Below are positions 1-8,066 of a stretch of DNA of 33,680 nt, piece by piece. The position numbers and the translations under genes are program-made. A model generated the notes under the pieces. The model had not been told where the DNA came from. It saw only the letters and a list, made by a program, of their open reading frames with translations, and did no database searches. The stretch comes from Candidatus Roslinia caecavium (lineage in GTDB: Bacteria; Bacillota; Clostridia; Monoglobales; Monoglobaceae): contig CAJFTO010000029.1 in the NCBI GenBank assembly GCA_904419955.1, forward strand, positions 1 through 33,680, read 5' to 3'. Each line of letters begins with the position of its first letter. The stretch's first letter is position 1.

Positions 1-443
1 CGGGCTGGAAATTCAGCGAATACGAGATGCGCGGCGTTCCGGTCAGGATCGAACTTGGCCCTAAGGATATAGAGAAGAATCAGGCAGTTCTGGTCAGCCG
101 CCTCGACCGAAGCAAAAAATTTGTTTCGCTCGACAATATCGAGGAAGAGCTAAACGCTTTCCTAAGCGAGATCCAAGCCGGTATGTATGAAGCCGCTTTG
201 AAAAACAGAGAGAGCAAAACGTATACCGCCGAAAACTACGACGAGTTCAAAAGGATCTTATCCGAAGGCAACGGTTTTATCAAAGCTATGTGGTGCGGCG
301 ACGAAGCCTGCGAGCTGAAGATCAAGGAGGACACGACGGCTACCTCAAGGTGTATCCCGTTCGAGCAGGAAAAGATTTCCGACCATTGTATTTGCTGCGG
401 AAAACCCGCGGATAAAATGGTATATTGGGGCAAAGCGTATTAA
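1..443 (+). CDS. proS: Prolyl-tRNA synthetase, C-terminal part (partial at left edge)
   Basis: This is the 3' end of a gene that begins outside the window; the reading frame is open from base 3. ProRS charges tRNA-Pro with proline in the cytoplasm. The visible part starts with [20 protein letters not shown], which is characteristic of the anticodon-binding domain of the archaeal/eukaryotic-type ProRS common in Clostridia. It continues into the C-terminal zinc-binding-like domain with Cys at CIPF and the CICCGKPA cluster, and ends in a terminal Tyr (WGKAY), as is usual for this type. The ATG at base 27 is an internal methionine, not a start. The next gene begins 222 bases downstream after a possible long-loop terminator, so proS is probably the last gene of its transcript. 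The identification is firm; only the missing N-terminus limits it. Confidence 0.93.
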   Translation, partial: GWKFSEYEMRGVPVRIELGPKDIEKNQAVLVSRLDRSKKFVSLDNIEEELNAFLSEIQAGMYEAALKNRESKTYTAENYDEFKRILSEGNGFIKAMWCGDEACELKIKEDTTATSRCIPFEQEKISDHCICCGKPADKMVYWGKAY

Positions 444-498
444 TCGCATTTTACGATTGTCGTCTTTCGCTTTAAGCCGATATATTTCAAAATGATTG

Positions 499-559
499 AC
501 GCGGATTCTTATTCTACACGCGCGTGAAAAGCTTTATATACAATAAGTCAAATCCGCGT
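499..559 (+). terminator. Possible long-loop terminator after proS
   Basis: Nine-base arms ACGCGGATT (499-507) and AATCCGCGT (551-559) are perfect inverted repeats separated by 43 bases, followed by TTTGGTATAAG. The T-run is weak, so this could instead be a leader structure of cdaA. The remainder of the 222-base gap (444-665) shows no gene and no convincing sigma-A promoter. Confidence 0.3.
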
Positions 560-665
560 TTGGTATAAGCCTGATAAAGGTCTATCCTCCGACTAAAAAC
601 CGCGGCGAAAAACGAAGTATTATAACCTATAAACAAAGTTAAACTATCGGAAATGGAGGCGCTCA

Positions 666-1520
666 ATGTTTACAACTTTTTTTGAATCGCTGATCGACCA
701 GTTATCGTTGCTTCGAGTAGCCGACGCTATAGATATATTATTGGTCACGGTACTCGTGTATATAGTTCTGAAATTTATACGCGACACCCATACTACCCGT
801 CTGCTCAAAGGGGTAGTTCTGATAGTAGTTGTTGTTCAGCTTGTATATTTATTTAATTTACATGTTACGACATATATACTTTCCAAAACCATGCAGCTTG
901 GTTTTTTCGCGCTGGTAATTATATTCCAACCGGAACTAAGACGAGCGCTTGAACAAGTCGGCAAGACGTCGCTCAGCAAATGGTTTACTACCGATCAGGG
1001 ACCGGACGACATGCAGACCTTAGACGTAATAAAAGAAGTTTCGCACGCGGCGCAGCATTTGTCAAACGACAAAACGGGCGCGCTGATCGTAATAGAGAGA
1101 GGCATAAATATAGACTCAATGATAAGTTCCGGAGTTAAAATAGACGCCGTCGTCACATCAGAGCTTTTGGTCAACGTATTCGTTCCAAATACCCCGCTTC
1201 ACGACGGCGCGGTCGTTATCAGGGAAAACAGACTTGCTATGGCCGCTTGCGTTCTGCCGCTTACTCAAAACCCAGACATACGTACCGAGCTGGGTACAAG
1301 GCACAGAGCCGGGATCGGCATCTCAGAAGAGGCTAACGTAATAGTTGTGATCGTATCTGAAGAAACCGGAAATATTTCCGTAGCGGTCGGAGGGATCCTT
1401 GAACGCGGCTTTAACGAAGAAACTCTTAAAGCAAAGCTGATCGATATATTTGAATTGAGTGAGAAACACGAGCACCCTAAAGCTATCCATAAGATATTCT
1501 CCAGAAAGGAGAGACATTAG
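666..1520 (+). CDS. cdaA: Diadenylate cyclase CdaA (membrane-bound c-di-AMP synthase)
   Basis: CdaA condenses two ATP into cyclic di-AMP, which controls potassium and osmolyte transport and cell-wall homeostasis in Firmicutes. The 284-residue length fits the family. Three hydrophobic segments lie at about residues 22-38, 48-64 and 76-88, followed by the DAC domain with the catalytic DGA motif at 180-182 (PLHDGAVVI) and the RHR motif at 212-214 (GTRHRAGIG). The start has GGAGG six bases upstream. cdaR begins two bases after the stop codon, the standard cdaA-cdaR pairing, so the two are co-transcribed. glmM, the usual third gene, does not follow. Confidence 0.96.
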   Translation: MFTTFFESLIDQLSLLRVADAIDILLVTVLVYIVLKFIRDTHTTRLLKGVVLIVVVVQLVYLFNLHVTTYILSKTMQLGFFALVIIFQPELRRALEQVGKTSLSKWFTTDQGPDDMQTLDVIKEVSHAAQHLSNDKTGALIVIERGINIDSMISSGVKIDAVVTSELLVNVFVPNTPLHDGAVVIRENRLAMAACVLPLTQNPDIRTELGTRHRAGIGISEEANVIVVIVSEETGNISVAVGGILERGFNEETLKAKLIDIFELSEKHEHPKAIHKIFSRKERH

Positions 1521-1522
1521 TT

Positions 1523-2482
1523 ATGAATAAGTTATTCGAAAACAATTCTGTACTAAAAATAATCTCCTTCGTTATCGCCGTTATCCTTTGGGTGTATATA
1601 ATAATCGTTATAGACGCCCCGACCGAAAGGACATTCAGAGAGGTATCGATCGAAACCGTTAACACTGAAGTCCTGACCGACGCAGGTTACAGCATCGATC
1701 GTCTCTCTTCAAACGTCGCGTCTGTGCGGATCGAAGGCAGCCGCAGGGTGATCGCTAATTTTAATGAAAATAATTTGGCCGTAAAATTAGATTTTTATGG
1801 AATAAACGTATCCAGAATTAGCGAAAACGAGCCTCTCACTGTTAACCTTTCCGCATCGACTGAATTCGGCGATATACTTTCGTTTACTCCGTCGGCTGTA
1901 GACGTATACGTATCTAAGACAAACGAGAAAAAAATTGATGTAGAAGTAAATAAAACCGGTTCCTTAAACGAAGGATACAGAGAAGGCGATGTATCTCTGT
2001 CTACCCAACAAATAACGTTATCAGGAACTTCTGAAAATTTAAGCAATGTTTCAAGAGCGGAAGTATCAGTCGACCTGTCTTCTGTTAGCTCTGAAAATTA
2101 CGAAGCTGAAGCAATTAGCGCTTCATCCCCAATTACTCTCTACGATCAGTCTAACAAACCTATGACGGAAAAAGACGTAAGATGGATCAATATGGATTAC
2201 AAGGAAATTGATATAACATGTCCTATATATAAGGTCAAAACCGTTCCCGTCAGCGTAATATACGACTCCGGCGTCAGCGGAACATACAACGTATCGCCTT
2301 CGCAGATAACGATATACGGTCCTTACGACGCTATCGACGAAATAGAATCTTTGAGTACGGAAACAATTTACTCAAACAGCTTTAACAACAGAGGCGAAGC
2401 TGAAGTAAATTTGATAATCCCACCTGATATAAAGGTCGACGGATCGACCACGGAGGTTAAAGTAAGTGCAAATTCTAATTAA
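1523..2482 (+). CDS. cdaR: CdaR, YbbR-domain regulator of CdaA
   Basis: CdaR is an extracytoplasmic regulator that binds and modulates CdaA. The protein has one N-terminal membrane anchor (about residues 12-29, ISFVIAVILWVYIIIV) followed by repeated YbbR-type beta domains of about 80 residues each. Recurrent patterns such as VNTEVLTDAGYSI, VEVNKTGSLNEGYREGD and PVSVIYDSGVSGTYNVSP are typical of YbbR repeats. At 319 residues it is shorter than the roughly 480-residue Bacillus subtilis CdaR, so it probably has about three repeats instead of four. It overlaps the next gene by 17 bases, and the ribosome site of that gene lies inside cdaR, so translation is likely coupled. Confidence 0.9.
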   Translation: MNKLFENNSVLKIISFVIAVILWVYIIIVIDAPTERTFREVSIETVNTEVLTDAGYSIDRLSSNVASVRIEGSRRVIANFNENNLAVKLDFYGINVSRISENEPLTVNLSASTEFGDILSFTPSAVDVYVSKTNEKKIDVEVNKTGSLNEGYREGDVSLSTQQITLSGTSENLSNVSRAEVSVDLSSVSSENYEAEAISASSPITLYDQSNKPMTEKDVRWINMDYKEIDITCPIYKVKTVPVSVIYDSGVSGTYNVSPSQITIYGPYDAIDEIESLSTETIYSNSFNNRGEAEVNLIIPPDIKVDGSTTEVKVSANSN

Positions 2483-4034
2483 TAATATCTCAATGCCGAT
2501 CAAACACAGACCGGAAGACGTTTTAAGTGCCGCGCAAGAAATTGCGCGGCATAGTTCTGTATCGGCGACAAATTTCAGGATATATAAACAATCTTTGGAC
2601 GCAAGACGAAAAAACAACATCCACTACGTCTATTCGGTAGTTGCGGACGCGGATCGCTTAGACCGCGAATATAAAAACATAAAGCCGCTGAGTTTAAAGG
2701 ACGATTTAACCGTTCCCGTTAAAAGCATAGGCGGAACTCGGCCGGTCGTTGTAGGCATGGGGCCGGCGGGACTGTTCGCAGCGTATATCCTTGCAAAAAG
2801 CGGAAATCCTCCTCTGCTCATAGACCGCGGCGGCGCGGTCGACGAACGGATCCGTAAAATCGTCAGTTTTTGGAGCGGAGGAAAGCTTGACAAAAATACC
2901 AACGTACAATTCGGCGAGGGCGGAGCGGGTACGTTCTCGGACGGAAAGCTGAATACCGGTATAAGCGACCCGTATTGCCGTTTTGTTCTCAAAACGTTCG
3001 CAGACTTCGGCGCGCCCGACGACATTCTTTATAAGGCGAAGCCTCACATAGGCACCGATATGCTTCGAAAAGTTATTGTAAATATGCGCAATAAGTTGAT
3101 AGAAATGGGCGTTGAAATAAAGTTCAACACCAGGCTTACCGACTTAAAAATATATGGCGGCAAGGTGTCCGAAATTGAACTGAACAAAAGCGAGTCTGTA
3201 AGCTGCGAAAAACTGATCCTCGCCTTGGGACACAGCGCCAGGGATACTTTTAAGACGCTCTGGCGGCGTGGCGTATATATCGAGCCAAAACCGTTCGCGT
3301 CCGGGGTCAGGATCGAGCATAAGCAATCGTTTATAAACGACATGCAATATAAAAATCTAAACTTACCTCTTCCGCCGGCCGACTACAAGCTGGTATACAA
3401 CGGCAAAGATCGAAGCTGCTATTCGTTCTGCATGTGTCCCGGCGGTCAGGTCGTAAACGCGTCCTCGGAAGAAAGCCGCTTGGTCGTAAACGGAATGAGC
3501 GAACATTTAAGAGACGGTAAAAACGCCAACAGCGCGCTTGTCGTAAACGTGAGCCCCGACGATTTCGACGACGGAACTCCGTTCGGCGGCGTGGAATTTC
3601 AGCGAAAATACGAGTCTTTGGCGTTCAAACTCGGCGGCTCCGACTACACGGCGCCCGTACAACTCGCCAAAGACTTCGTTAAAAACACGGCTTCATCCGC
3701 CCCCTCCGACGTAATCCCCAGTTTTACGGGCAAAGTCAAATACACCGACCTCAGAAAATGTCTGCCGGATTTTATTTCAAAGACGCTTACCGAGGGTCTT
3801 AACGATTTTGAGCGCAGGATTAGCGGTTTCGTCTCCTGCGGTTCCGTTTTGACAGGGATAGAGACGCGGACGTCGTCGCCGGTCAGAATGACCAGAAAAG
3901 AAAACGGCGAGAGCGTAAGCGTGGGCGGGATCTATCCCTCAGGCGAAGGCGCGGGTTACGCGGGCGGAATAACGAGCGCCGCCGTAGACGGGATCCGCAC
4001 GGCTATGAAAATCATAAACGGCGAACAGTTGTAA
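2466..4034 (+). CDS. NAD(P)/FAD-dependent oxidoreductase (COG2509-like)
   Basis: A 522-residue flavoprotein of the uncharacterised FAD-dependent dehydrogenase family often found in Firmicutes and Bacteroidetes. A short N-terminal domain (about 1-85) precedes the FAD-binding Rossmann motif GMGPAG at 97-102. Further conserved stretches are NVQFGEGGAGTFSDGKLNT, the SFCMCPGG segment, and the C-terminal GIYPSGEGAGYAGGITSAA dinucleotide-binding motif. The substrate is unknown. The start is GTG at 2466, chosen because GGAGG (2452-2456) lies nine bases upstream; this places the start inside cdaR. The gene occupies the position usually held by glmM behind cdaAR. Family assignment is firm, the reaction is not known. 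Confidence 0.85.
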   Translation: MQILINNISMPIKHRPEDVLSAAQEIARHSSVSATNFRIYKQSLDARRKNNIHYVYSVVADADRLDREYKNIKPLSLKDDLTVPVKSIGGTRPVVVGMGPAGLFAAYILAKSGNPPLLIDRGGAVDERIRKIVSFWSGGKLDKNTNVQFGEGGAGTFSDGKLNTGISDPYCRFVLKTFADFGAPDDILYKAKPHIGTDMLRKVIVNMRNKLIEMGVEIKFNTRLTDLKIYGGKVSEIELNKSESVSCEKLILALGHSARDTFKTLWRRGVYIEPKPFASGVRIEHKQSFINDMQYKNLNLPLPPADYKLVYNGKDRSCYSFCMCPGGQVVNASSEESRLVVNGMSEHLRDGKNANSALVVNVSPDDFDDGTPFGGVEFQRKYESLAFKLGGSDYTAPVQLAKDFVKNTASSAPSDVIPSFTGKVKYTDLRKCLPDFISKTLTEGLNDFERRISGFVSCGSVLTGIETRTSSPVRMTRKENGESVSVGGIYPSGEGAGYAGGITSAAVDGIRTAMKIINGEQL

Positions 4035-4160
4035 ACATTGAAATCCCCGCATCCACTGCTAAAATGACTACTCTAAGTCTATCATTTATTGCAAAGCCGC
4101 ATACTATATTGACTCGTCTTAGACTTATTCGACTCTTAAAATGCGATAGCGCGCATTAAA

Positions 4161-4187
4161 ATATCCCCCGCGTTAAACGGGGGATAT
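4161..4187 (+). terminator. Strong rho-independent terminator (probably bidirectional)
   Basis: Ten-base perfect arms ATATCCCCCG (4161-4170) and CGGGGGATAT (4178-4187) with a seven-base loop, followed on the + strand by AATATTTTTTATT. It closes the cdaA-cdaR-oxidoreductase transcript. Read on the minus strand it is followed by TTTTA, so it can also stop transcription from the isomerase gene ending at 4220. Confidence 0.85.
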
Positions 4188-4219
4188 AATATTTTTTATT
4201 CAATTCCTGTTATACAAAA

Positions 4220-5710
4220 TTAATTGGCAAACGGATTCTCGCCTTCATACAGGCAGCCCTTCGGACGGTTAAATTCAATATCCTTAACTCCAAGATATTT
4301 CACAACGTCGTACAGGACCTTACCCGAATGTTTGAACGCAACGCCTGCGTGATGCGGGTAATTTTTAGCGATAAGCACGTTTCTGTAGAATCTTCCCATC
4401 TCTTCAACCGCGAATACCGCGATACTTCCGAACGATTTGGGATCCACGTCTACGATCTTGCCCTCGGCGATATAGCTTCTAAGCTTGCCGTCCGCCGTGC
4501 TCTGAAGTCTGAACAAAGTAACCTCGCCCGCGCGGATCGGACCTTCGAGCGTACCTCTTGATACGTCCGGCTCGGGAAGATCCGGCTCCAAGGTTCTCTT
4601 CTGGATAAGCTGATATTTGAGCGCGTAATCCTTAAGCAGCGAAGACGCCGTATTGCCGCAGTGGAAGCCCATAAACGTATCCTTTAAGGTATATCCTGCA
4701 AACTCGTCCGGATTTGCCTCGAACATATCCTTCGGAACCGAATTGTTGATATCGAGCAGCGTCGGAGCGATACCCGTCGCGCACGCGATTATGTATTCTG
4801 TAACAGCTCCGTATATATCGGTCTCGCACGCTACCGGGATCCCCTTTGCGGTAAGTCTCGAATTTACAAAGCAGGGGCAGAAACCAAACTGCGTCTGGAA
4901 CGCAGGCCAGCACTTATTAGCGAATACTACGTATTTGCTCGCGCCCTTGTTAGCCTCGTACCAGTCGAGCAAGGTGATCTCATATTGAGCGAGCTTAGGC
5001 AGGATTCCGGGATAGCAGTTTCCGTCGCCCAGCTCCTTTTCCATATCTGCAATAACGTCCGGGATTCTCTCGTCGTCCTTATGAGCGTTAAACGACGCCA
5101 AAAGATCAAGTTCCGAGTTCTCCTGTACGTTGATACCCAAATCAAACAAAGGTTTGATAGGAGCGTTACAAGCTAAGAAATCATACGGACGCGGTCCGAA
5201 AGTAATAACTTTTAACGAGCTGAGGCCGATTATAGCGCGCGCAAACGACTCGAACTCGCCTATCATGTCCGCGACCTCGTCGGGTAAACCTACGGGATAA
5301 TCGGGTATGTAAGCCTTGAGATTCTTAAGAGCAAGGTTATACGACGCATTCAGCATACCGCAGTAAGCGTCGCCTCTGCCGTCGATAAGATCTTCCTGAG
5401 TCTCCTCAGCGGCCGCTACAAACATGCAGGGACCGTCAAAATTCTTACAAATATACGTCTCGGGACCCTCGGGACCAAAGTTACCAAGATATATAACGAG
5501 CGCGTTAACGCCGGCGTTTTTGACCTCGTCAACGGCTTTCAGCATATCGATCTCATTCTCTACGGTCACAGCCGCCTCATAGATATCTATGTTCTTTGCT
5601 TTACAGGCTTCTACAACCGCTTTTCTTCTTTTTTCACTGAGTTCAATCGGGAAACAGTCGCGACTTACCGCAACGATACCTAATTTAACTTCCGGAATGT
5701 TGTTAAACAT
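4220..5710 (-). CDS. L-fucose/L-arabinose isomerase family protein
   Basis: A 496-residue enzyme of the metal-dependent fucose/arabinose isomerase fold (COG2407-like), which interconverts aldoses and ketoses in the cytoplasm. An N-terminal substrate-binding half (GIVAVSRDCFPIEL...) is followed by the catalytic half. In ACETDIYGAVTE, Glu296 and then Asp320 (LLDINN) are 24 residues apart, the spacing of metal ligands Glu337 and Asp361 in Escherichia coli FucI. A third ligand is probably a His in YPHHAGVAFKHSG near the C-terminus. This alignment is by eye. GGAGG lies nine bases before the ATG. It stands alone, with no kinase, aldolase or transporter next to it, so the sugar cannot be read from context; fucose, arabinose or a deoxy sugar are all possible. 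Confidence 0.85.
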   Translation of the reverse strand: MFNNIPEVKLGIVAVSRDCFPIELSEKRRKAVVEACKAKNIDIYEAAVTVENEIDMLKAVDEVKNAGVNALVIYLGNFGPEGPETYICKNFDGPCMFVAAAEETQEDLIDGRGDAYCGMLNASYNLALKNLKAYIPDYPVGLPDEVADMIGEFESFARAIIGLSSLKVITFGPRPYDFLACNAPIKPLFDLGINVQENSELDLLASFNAHKDDERIPDVIADMEKELGDGNCYPGILPKLAQYEITLLDWYEANKGASKYVVFANKCWPAFQTQFGFCPCFVNSRLTAKGIPVACETDIYGAVTEYIIACATGIAPTLLDINNSVPKDMFEANPDEFAGYTLKDTFMGFHCGNTASSLLKDYALKYQLIQKRTLEPDLPEPDVSRGTLEGPIRAGEVTLFRLQSTADGKLRSYIAEGKIVDVDPKSFGSIAVFAVEEMGRFYRNVLIAKNYPHHAGVAFKHSGKVLYDVVKYLGVKDIEFNRPKGCLYEGENPFAN

Positions 5711-6030
5711 CAGACCATACCTCCAAATATAAATTGATGCATAAAAAATTATATGTATTATTTTTATATTACAATTTTAATATAAAACAGGCTAATAGTC
5801 AATCCATTTTTTCATAATTTTAATAATTATTTCAATTTTAAAAGGCGCCGTTTGACTGCGGGCTTCAAAATAATATAATTTTTTCTCATTCAATTCAAAT
5901 ACTTTCAATCTATTACATATGAATCTAATTTTTCAATAATACTTTTTCAATAATTTAAAACAACTCAATTATACTTGCTTATAATCACCTTACTATAACT
6001 TTATTTTTGATTATTTTTATATATGTCATT
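5711..6030. other. AT-rich intergenic stretch without recognisable genes
   Basis: About 320 very AT-rich bases between the isomerase start and the end of the small membrane-protein gene. No credible coding frame was seen on either strand. It must contain the isomerase promoter, but several TATAAT-like strings make the choice ambiguous. A 12-base string TTTTTCAATAAT occurs twice at a 14-base period (5929-5940 and 5943-5954). Confidence 0.5.
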
Positions 6031-6465
6031 TTACTTTATATATTGAAAATAAAAAACAAGAGCCCTGACAAACCATGCTATCGTCAAAACAATTATACTT
6101 GTTACAACGACTAAAACCAAAATACTTCTACCAATATTATCAACATGGTCAATCCTCAACCATGTCGGTATAATTGTAATAAAAAATTCCAGCATCATTA
6201 TACCAATAACAATCATATATCTTAATATATTATTATATAGTCTATTATTATATAGTCGCTCATTTTGTTCAAAGTTATTTCTACAATTTACAATAGTATA
6301 ATATATTGGCAGTCCAAACATTAACAATAACCATTCGACTATCATTATATTAGATTCAATTGCCGGTATTTTAAATATAAACAGAAATATTATTTTAACT
6401 ATAAAAGATGCTATATATATGCATACCGGAATAATATTTAACAGCAACTTTTTAATTTTACACAT
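6031..6465 (-). CDS. Small integral membrane protein, unknown function
   Basis: A 144-residue protein that I do not recognise. Four hydrophobic segments are visible (about residues 8-31, 41-60, 82-103 and 113-138), joined by short loops, with little soluble sequence. The gene is AT-rich, unlike the neighbouring core genes. GGAG lies about eight bases before the ATG. It begins 40 bases after the end of the 166-residue gene upstream and is probably co-transcribed with it. A perfect 15-base tandem duplication (6228-6257) encodes the repeated LYNNR. Its position behind an RHS-repeat remnant would fit an accessory or immunity role, but this is inference only. Confidence 0.6.
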   Translation of the reverse strand: MCKIKKLLLNIIPVCIYIASFIVKIIFLFIFKIPAIESNIMIVEWLLLMFGLPIYYTIVNCRNNFEQNERLYNNRLYNNILRYMIVIGIMMLEFFITIIPTWLRIDHVDNIGRSILVLVVVTSIIVLTIAWFVRALVFYFQYIK

Positions 6466-6505
6466 ATTATTGTCTCCGTTCGCTTGAAAAAATATTTAAG
6501 TATTG

Positions 6506-7006
6506 CTATGGACCATAATATATTATAACTTTATCAATCATATTGCTCGCATTCGATTCAAAATTGATCCACATCCCGTCTACTATATACCCAACACGGT
6601 TATTCGGAAGATCTTTTATCTCTGGATAACTACTGTATGTATCGACAACTAAATCTTTACTTACTCCCACAAATATTTTTTCATCGTCAAATTTATATCT
6701 TGGGTCATATACCTCTATTCTCATAAAACTATAGTTGTACTTTGCATTATCATCGTTTTTATGAAAAAATATATCATAGCCATTCTGTTTAAGCTGCAGC
6801 ATATCCGAATCTAATTCTACGATATTCTCAGAACGCGCTTGCGACAATAATTCATCAAAATATTGATAACTAAATTCGCGTATCCCTAAAATTTTCATAT
6901 AGTCTTTATCATTTCTCCGCTCAAACGATACCATCAAAAATACACTGATCCCGATAACGAAAATCATCAATCCTGTAATTAGGCTGTTTGAAATTTCTTT
7001 TTTCAT
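6506..7006 (-). CDS. Membrane-anchored extracytoplasmic protein, unknown function
   Basis: A 166-residue protein with one N-terminal membrane segment (about 8-26, SLITGLMIFVIGISVFLMV) and an exported soluble domain of about 140 residues. It ends in alternating hydrophobic strands (VGYIVDGMWINFESN, DKVIIYYGP). Nothing in it identifies a function. GGAGG at 7014-7018 is seven bases before the ATG, a strong site. The start lies 16 bases after the end of an RHS/YD-repeat remnant in the same direction. Small anchored proteins are often found immediately behind RHS genes in Clostridia; membership in such a cassette is plausible but unproved. Base composition is AT-rich, suggesting acquisition. Confidence 0.6.
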   Translation of the reverse strand: MKKEISNSLITGLMIFVIGISVFLMVSFERRNDKDYMKILGIREFSYQYFDELLSQARSENIVELDSDMLQLKQNGYDIFFHKNDDNAKYNYSFMRIEVYDPRYKFDDEKIFVGVSKDLVVDTYSSYPEIKDLPNNRVGYIVDGMWINFESNASNMIDKVIIYYGP

Positions 7007-7022
7007 AAGCGGTCCTCCATAT

Positions 7023-7223
7023 TTAATAACTATGTAAAACAGTTATTTTACCTAAACCATCATTATCATACCTATACGTCTCCGTTACCTAAACTGCCCG
7101 TTCCGTCTTTACAAGGCGGTTTTGGCTGTCACAAGTATAATAATTCGCGTTTACGGCAACCGTTTCGCCTATTTCGAGTCGTCCGTTATCCTTTATACAA
7201 TACTTATCAATCCAACATTTCAT
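7023..7223 (-). pseudogene. Remnant of an RHS/YD-repeat protein gene
   Basis: Read on the minus strand from 7223, one frame encodes 44 residues ending in YYTCDSQNRLVKTERAV, then a TAG stop (7089-7091). It continues in the same frame with VTETYRYDNDGLGKITV to a TAA at 7023-7025. The two halves together have the pattern of an RHS/YD repeat (Y-D-x-x-N-R-L-V-K followed by T-Y-x-Y-D-x-x-G). The codon choice is closer to the core genes than to the AT-rich surroundings. A stop codon directly precedes the ATG, so the piece is isolated and broken. The rest of the gap, 7224-7368, shows nothing. Confidence 0.5.
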
Positions 7224-7368
7224 CTAACTATTTTTTGTCCACCTGCATTTATAATAACACATGCATACTTCAAATTATACGTTAATTTACCACAAACTTA
7301 AACTCATTTTTTTGTATAAAACATCTAATTAATTCCAATTATAAAATTCTCCTATTTTAATCAGAGTT

Positions 7369-7944
7369 CTAATCTAAAAATTCATACAGAGCTACGCTTT
7401 TATCGCCCTTAGAATAATTTTCAAACGTCTTTTTCAGGTCGATAACGCGCTGGTTTGAACTGCCTCTGAACCTCAAGCTCAAACTTTTCAGCTTAAGCTC
7501 GAATCGCCCGTCTATGAGTATATCGGAAATTTTAAGCAGATTTATTATATTTTCATTCTCTTCCGCATTTTTCAAAAGCTCTTCAAAGGTATAGCCCGAA
7601 TATATGACTATGCTTTTTCCGAGAGATTTTATCATTCGTCCGAGCTTTAACAGCTTGTCCGCCTTACAAAACGGCTCGCCGCCCGAGAATGTGACTCCGC
7701 TAAGGAGCGGATTCTTTTTAAAATCCTCGAAAATTTTCGAGAGCGGAACGTCGTATCCTCCGCTGAAATCGTGAGTGGCCGGGTTATGACAGCCCTCGCA
7801 GCCGTGCGGGCAGCCCTGCACAAAGACGACGTATCTTATCCCCGGACCGTCTACTATAGATTCCTTTACGACCCCGGCTATCCTTATCTCTTCCGATAGT
7901 TCCGATAGATCCGCACAATTTTCTTTAAAATCATTCTCCGCCAT
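7369..7944 (-). CDS. nrdG: Anaerobic ribonucleotide reductase activating protein (radical SAM)
   Basis: NrdG uses S-adenosylmethionine and a [4Fe-4S] cluster to create the glycyl radical on class III reductase NrdD, allowing deoxynucleotide synthesis without oxygen. The cluster motif CPHGCEGC (CX3CX2C) lies at about residues 45-52, preceded by the DGPGIRYVVFVQG segment and followed by FSGGEPF, the SAM-binding GGE motif. The ATG at 7944 was chosen because GGGAG (7954-7958) is nine bases upstream; the ATG at 7953 lies directly against that site. The result is 191 residues, a normal length. nrdD is not adjacent in this window. A shorter N-terminal acidic extension precedes the core domain. Confidence 0.92.
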   Translation of the reverse strand: MAENDFKENCADLSELSEEIRIAGVVKESIVDGPGIRYVVFVQGCPHGCEGCHNPATHDFSGGYDVPLSKIFEDFKKNPLLSGVTFSGGEPFCKADKLLKLGRMIKSLGKSIVIYSGYTFEELLKNAEENENIINLLKISDILIDGRFELKLKSLSLRFRGSSNQRVIDLKKTFENYSKGDKSVALYEFLD

Positions 7945-7969
7945 TATAATCATCTCCCATAAATTTAAA

Positions 7970-7993
7970 CAGGCAAGGCCGCGGCCCCGCCTG
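7970..7993 (-). terminator. Terminator of the surface-protein operon
   Basis: GC-rich hairpin with outer arms CAGGC (7970-7974) and GCCTG (7989-7993) and an inner GGCC/GGCC pairing, followed on the minus strand by TTTAAATTT. It lies about 75 bases after the SLH-protein stop at 8067 and just upstream of nrdG. Confidence 0.6.
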
Positions 7994-8066
7994 CTTTTTC
8001 TGATTATTTACTCGCCGCCTACTCGCCGTTCAACGCGCTTTTCGGCTTGAATCATTACCGGACTTA

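Noticed and set aside
5929..5954. TTTTTCAATAAT twice at a 14-base period as a possible operator pair
   Set aside because: The surroundings are so AT-rich that a two-copy direct repeat is weak evidence, and there is no dyad symmetry.
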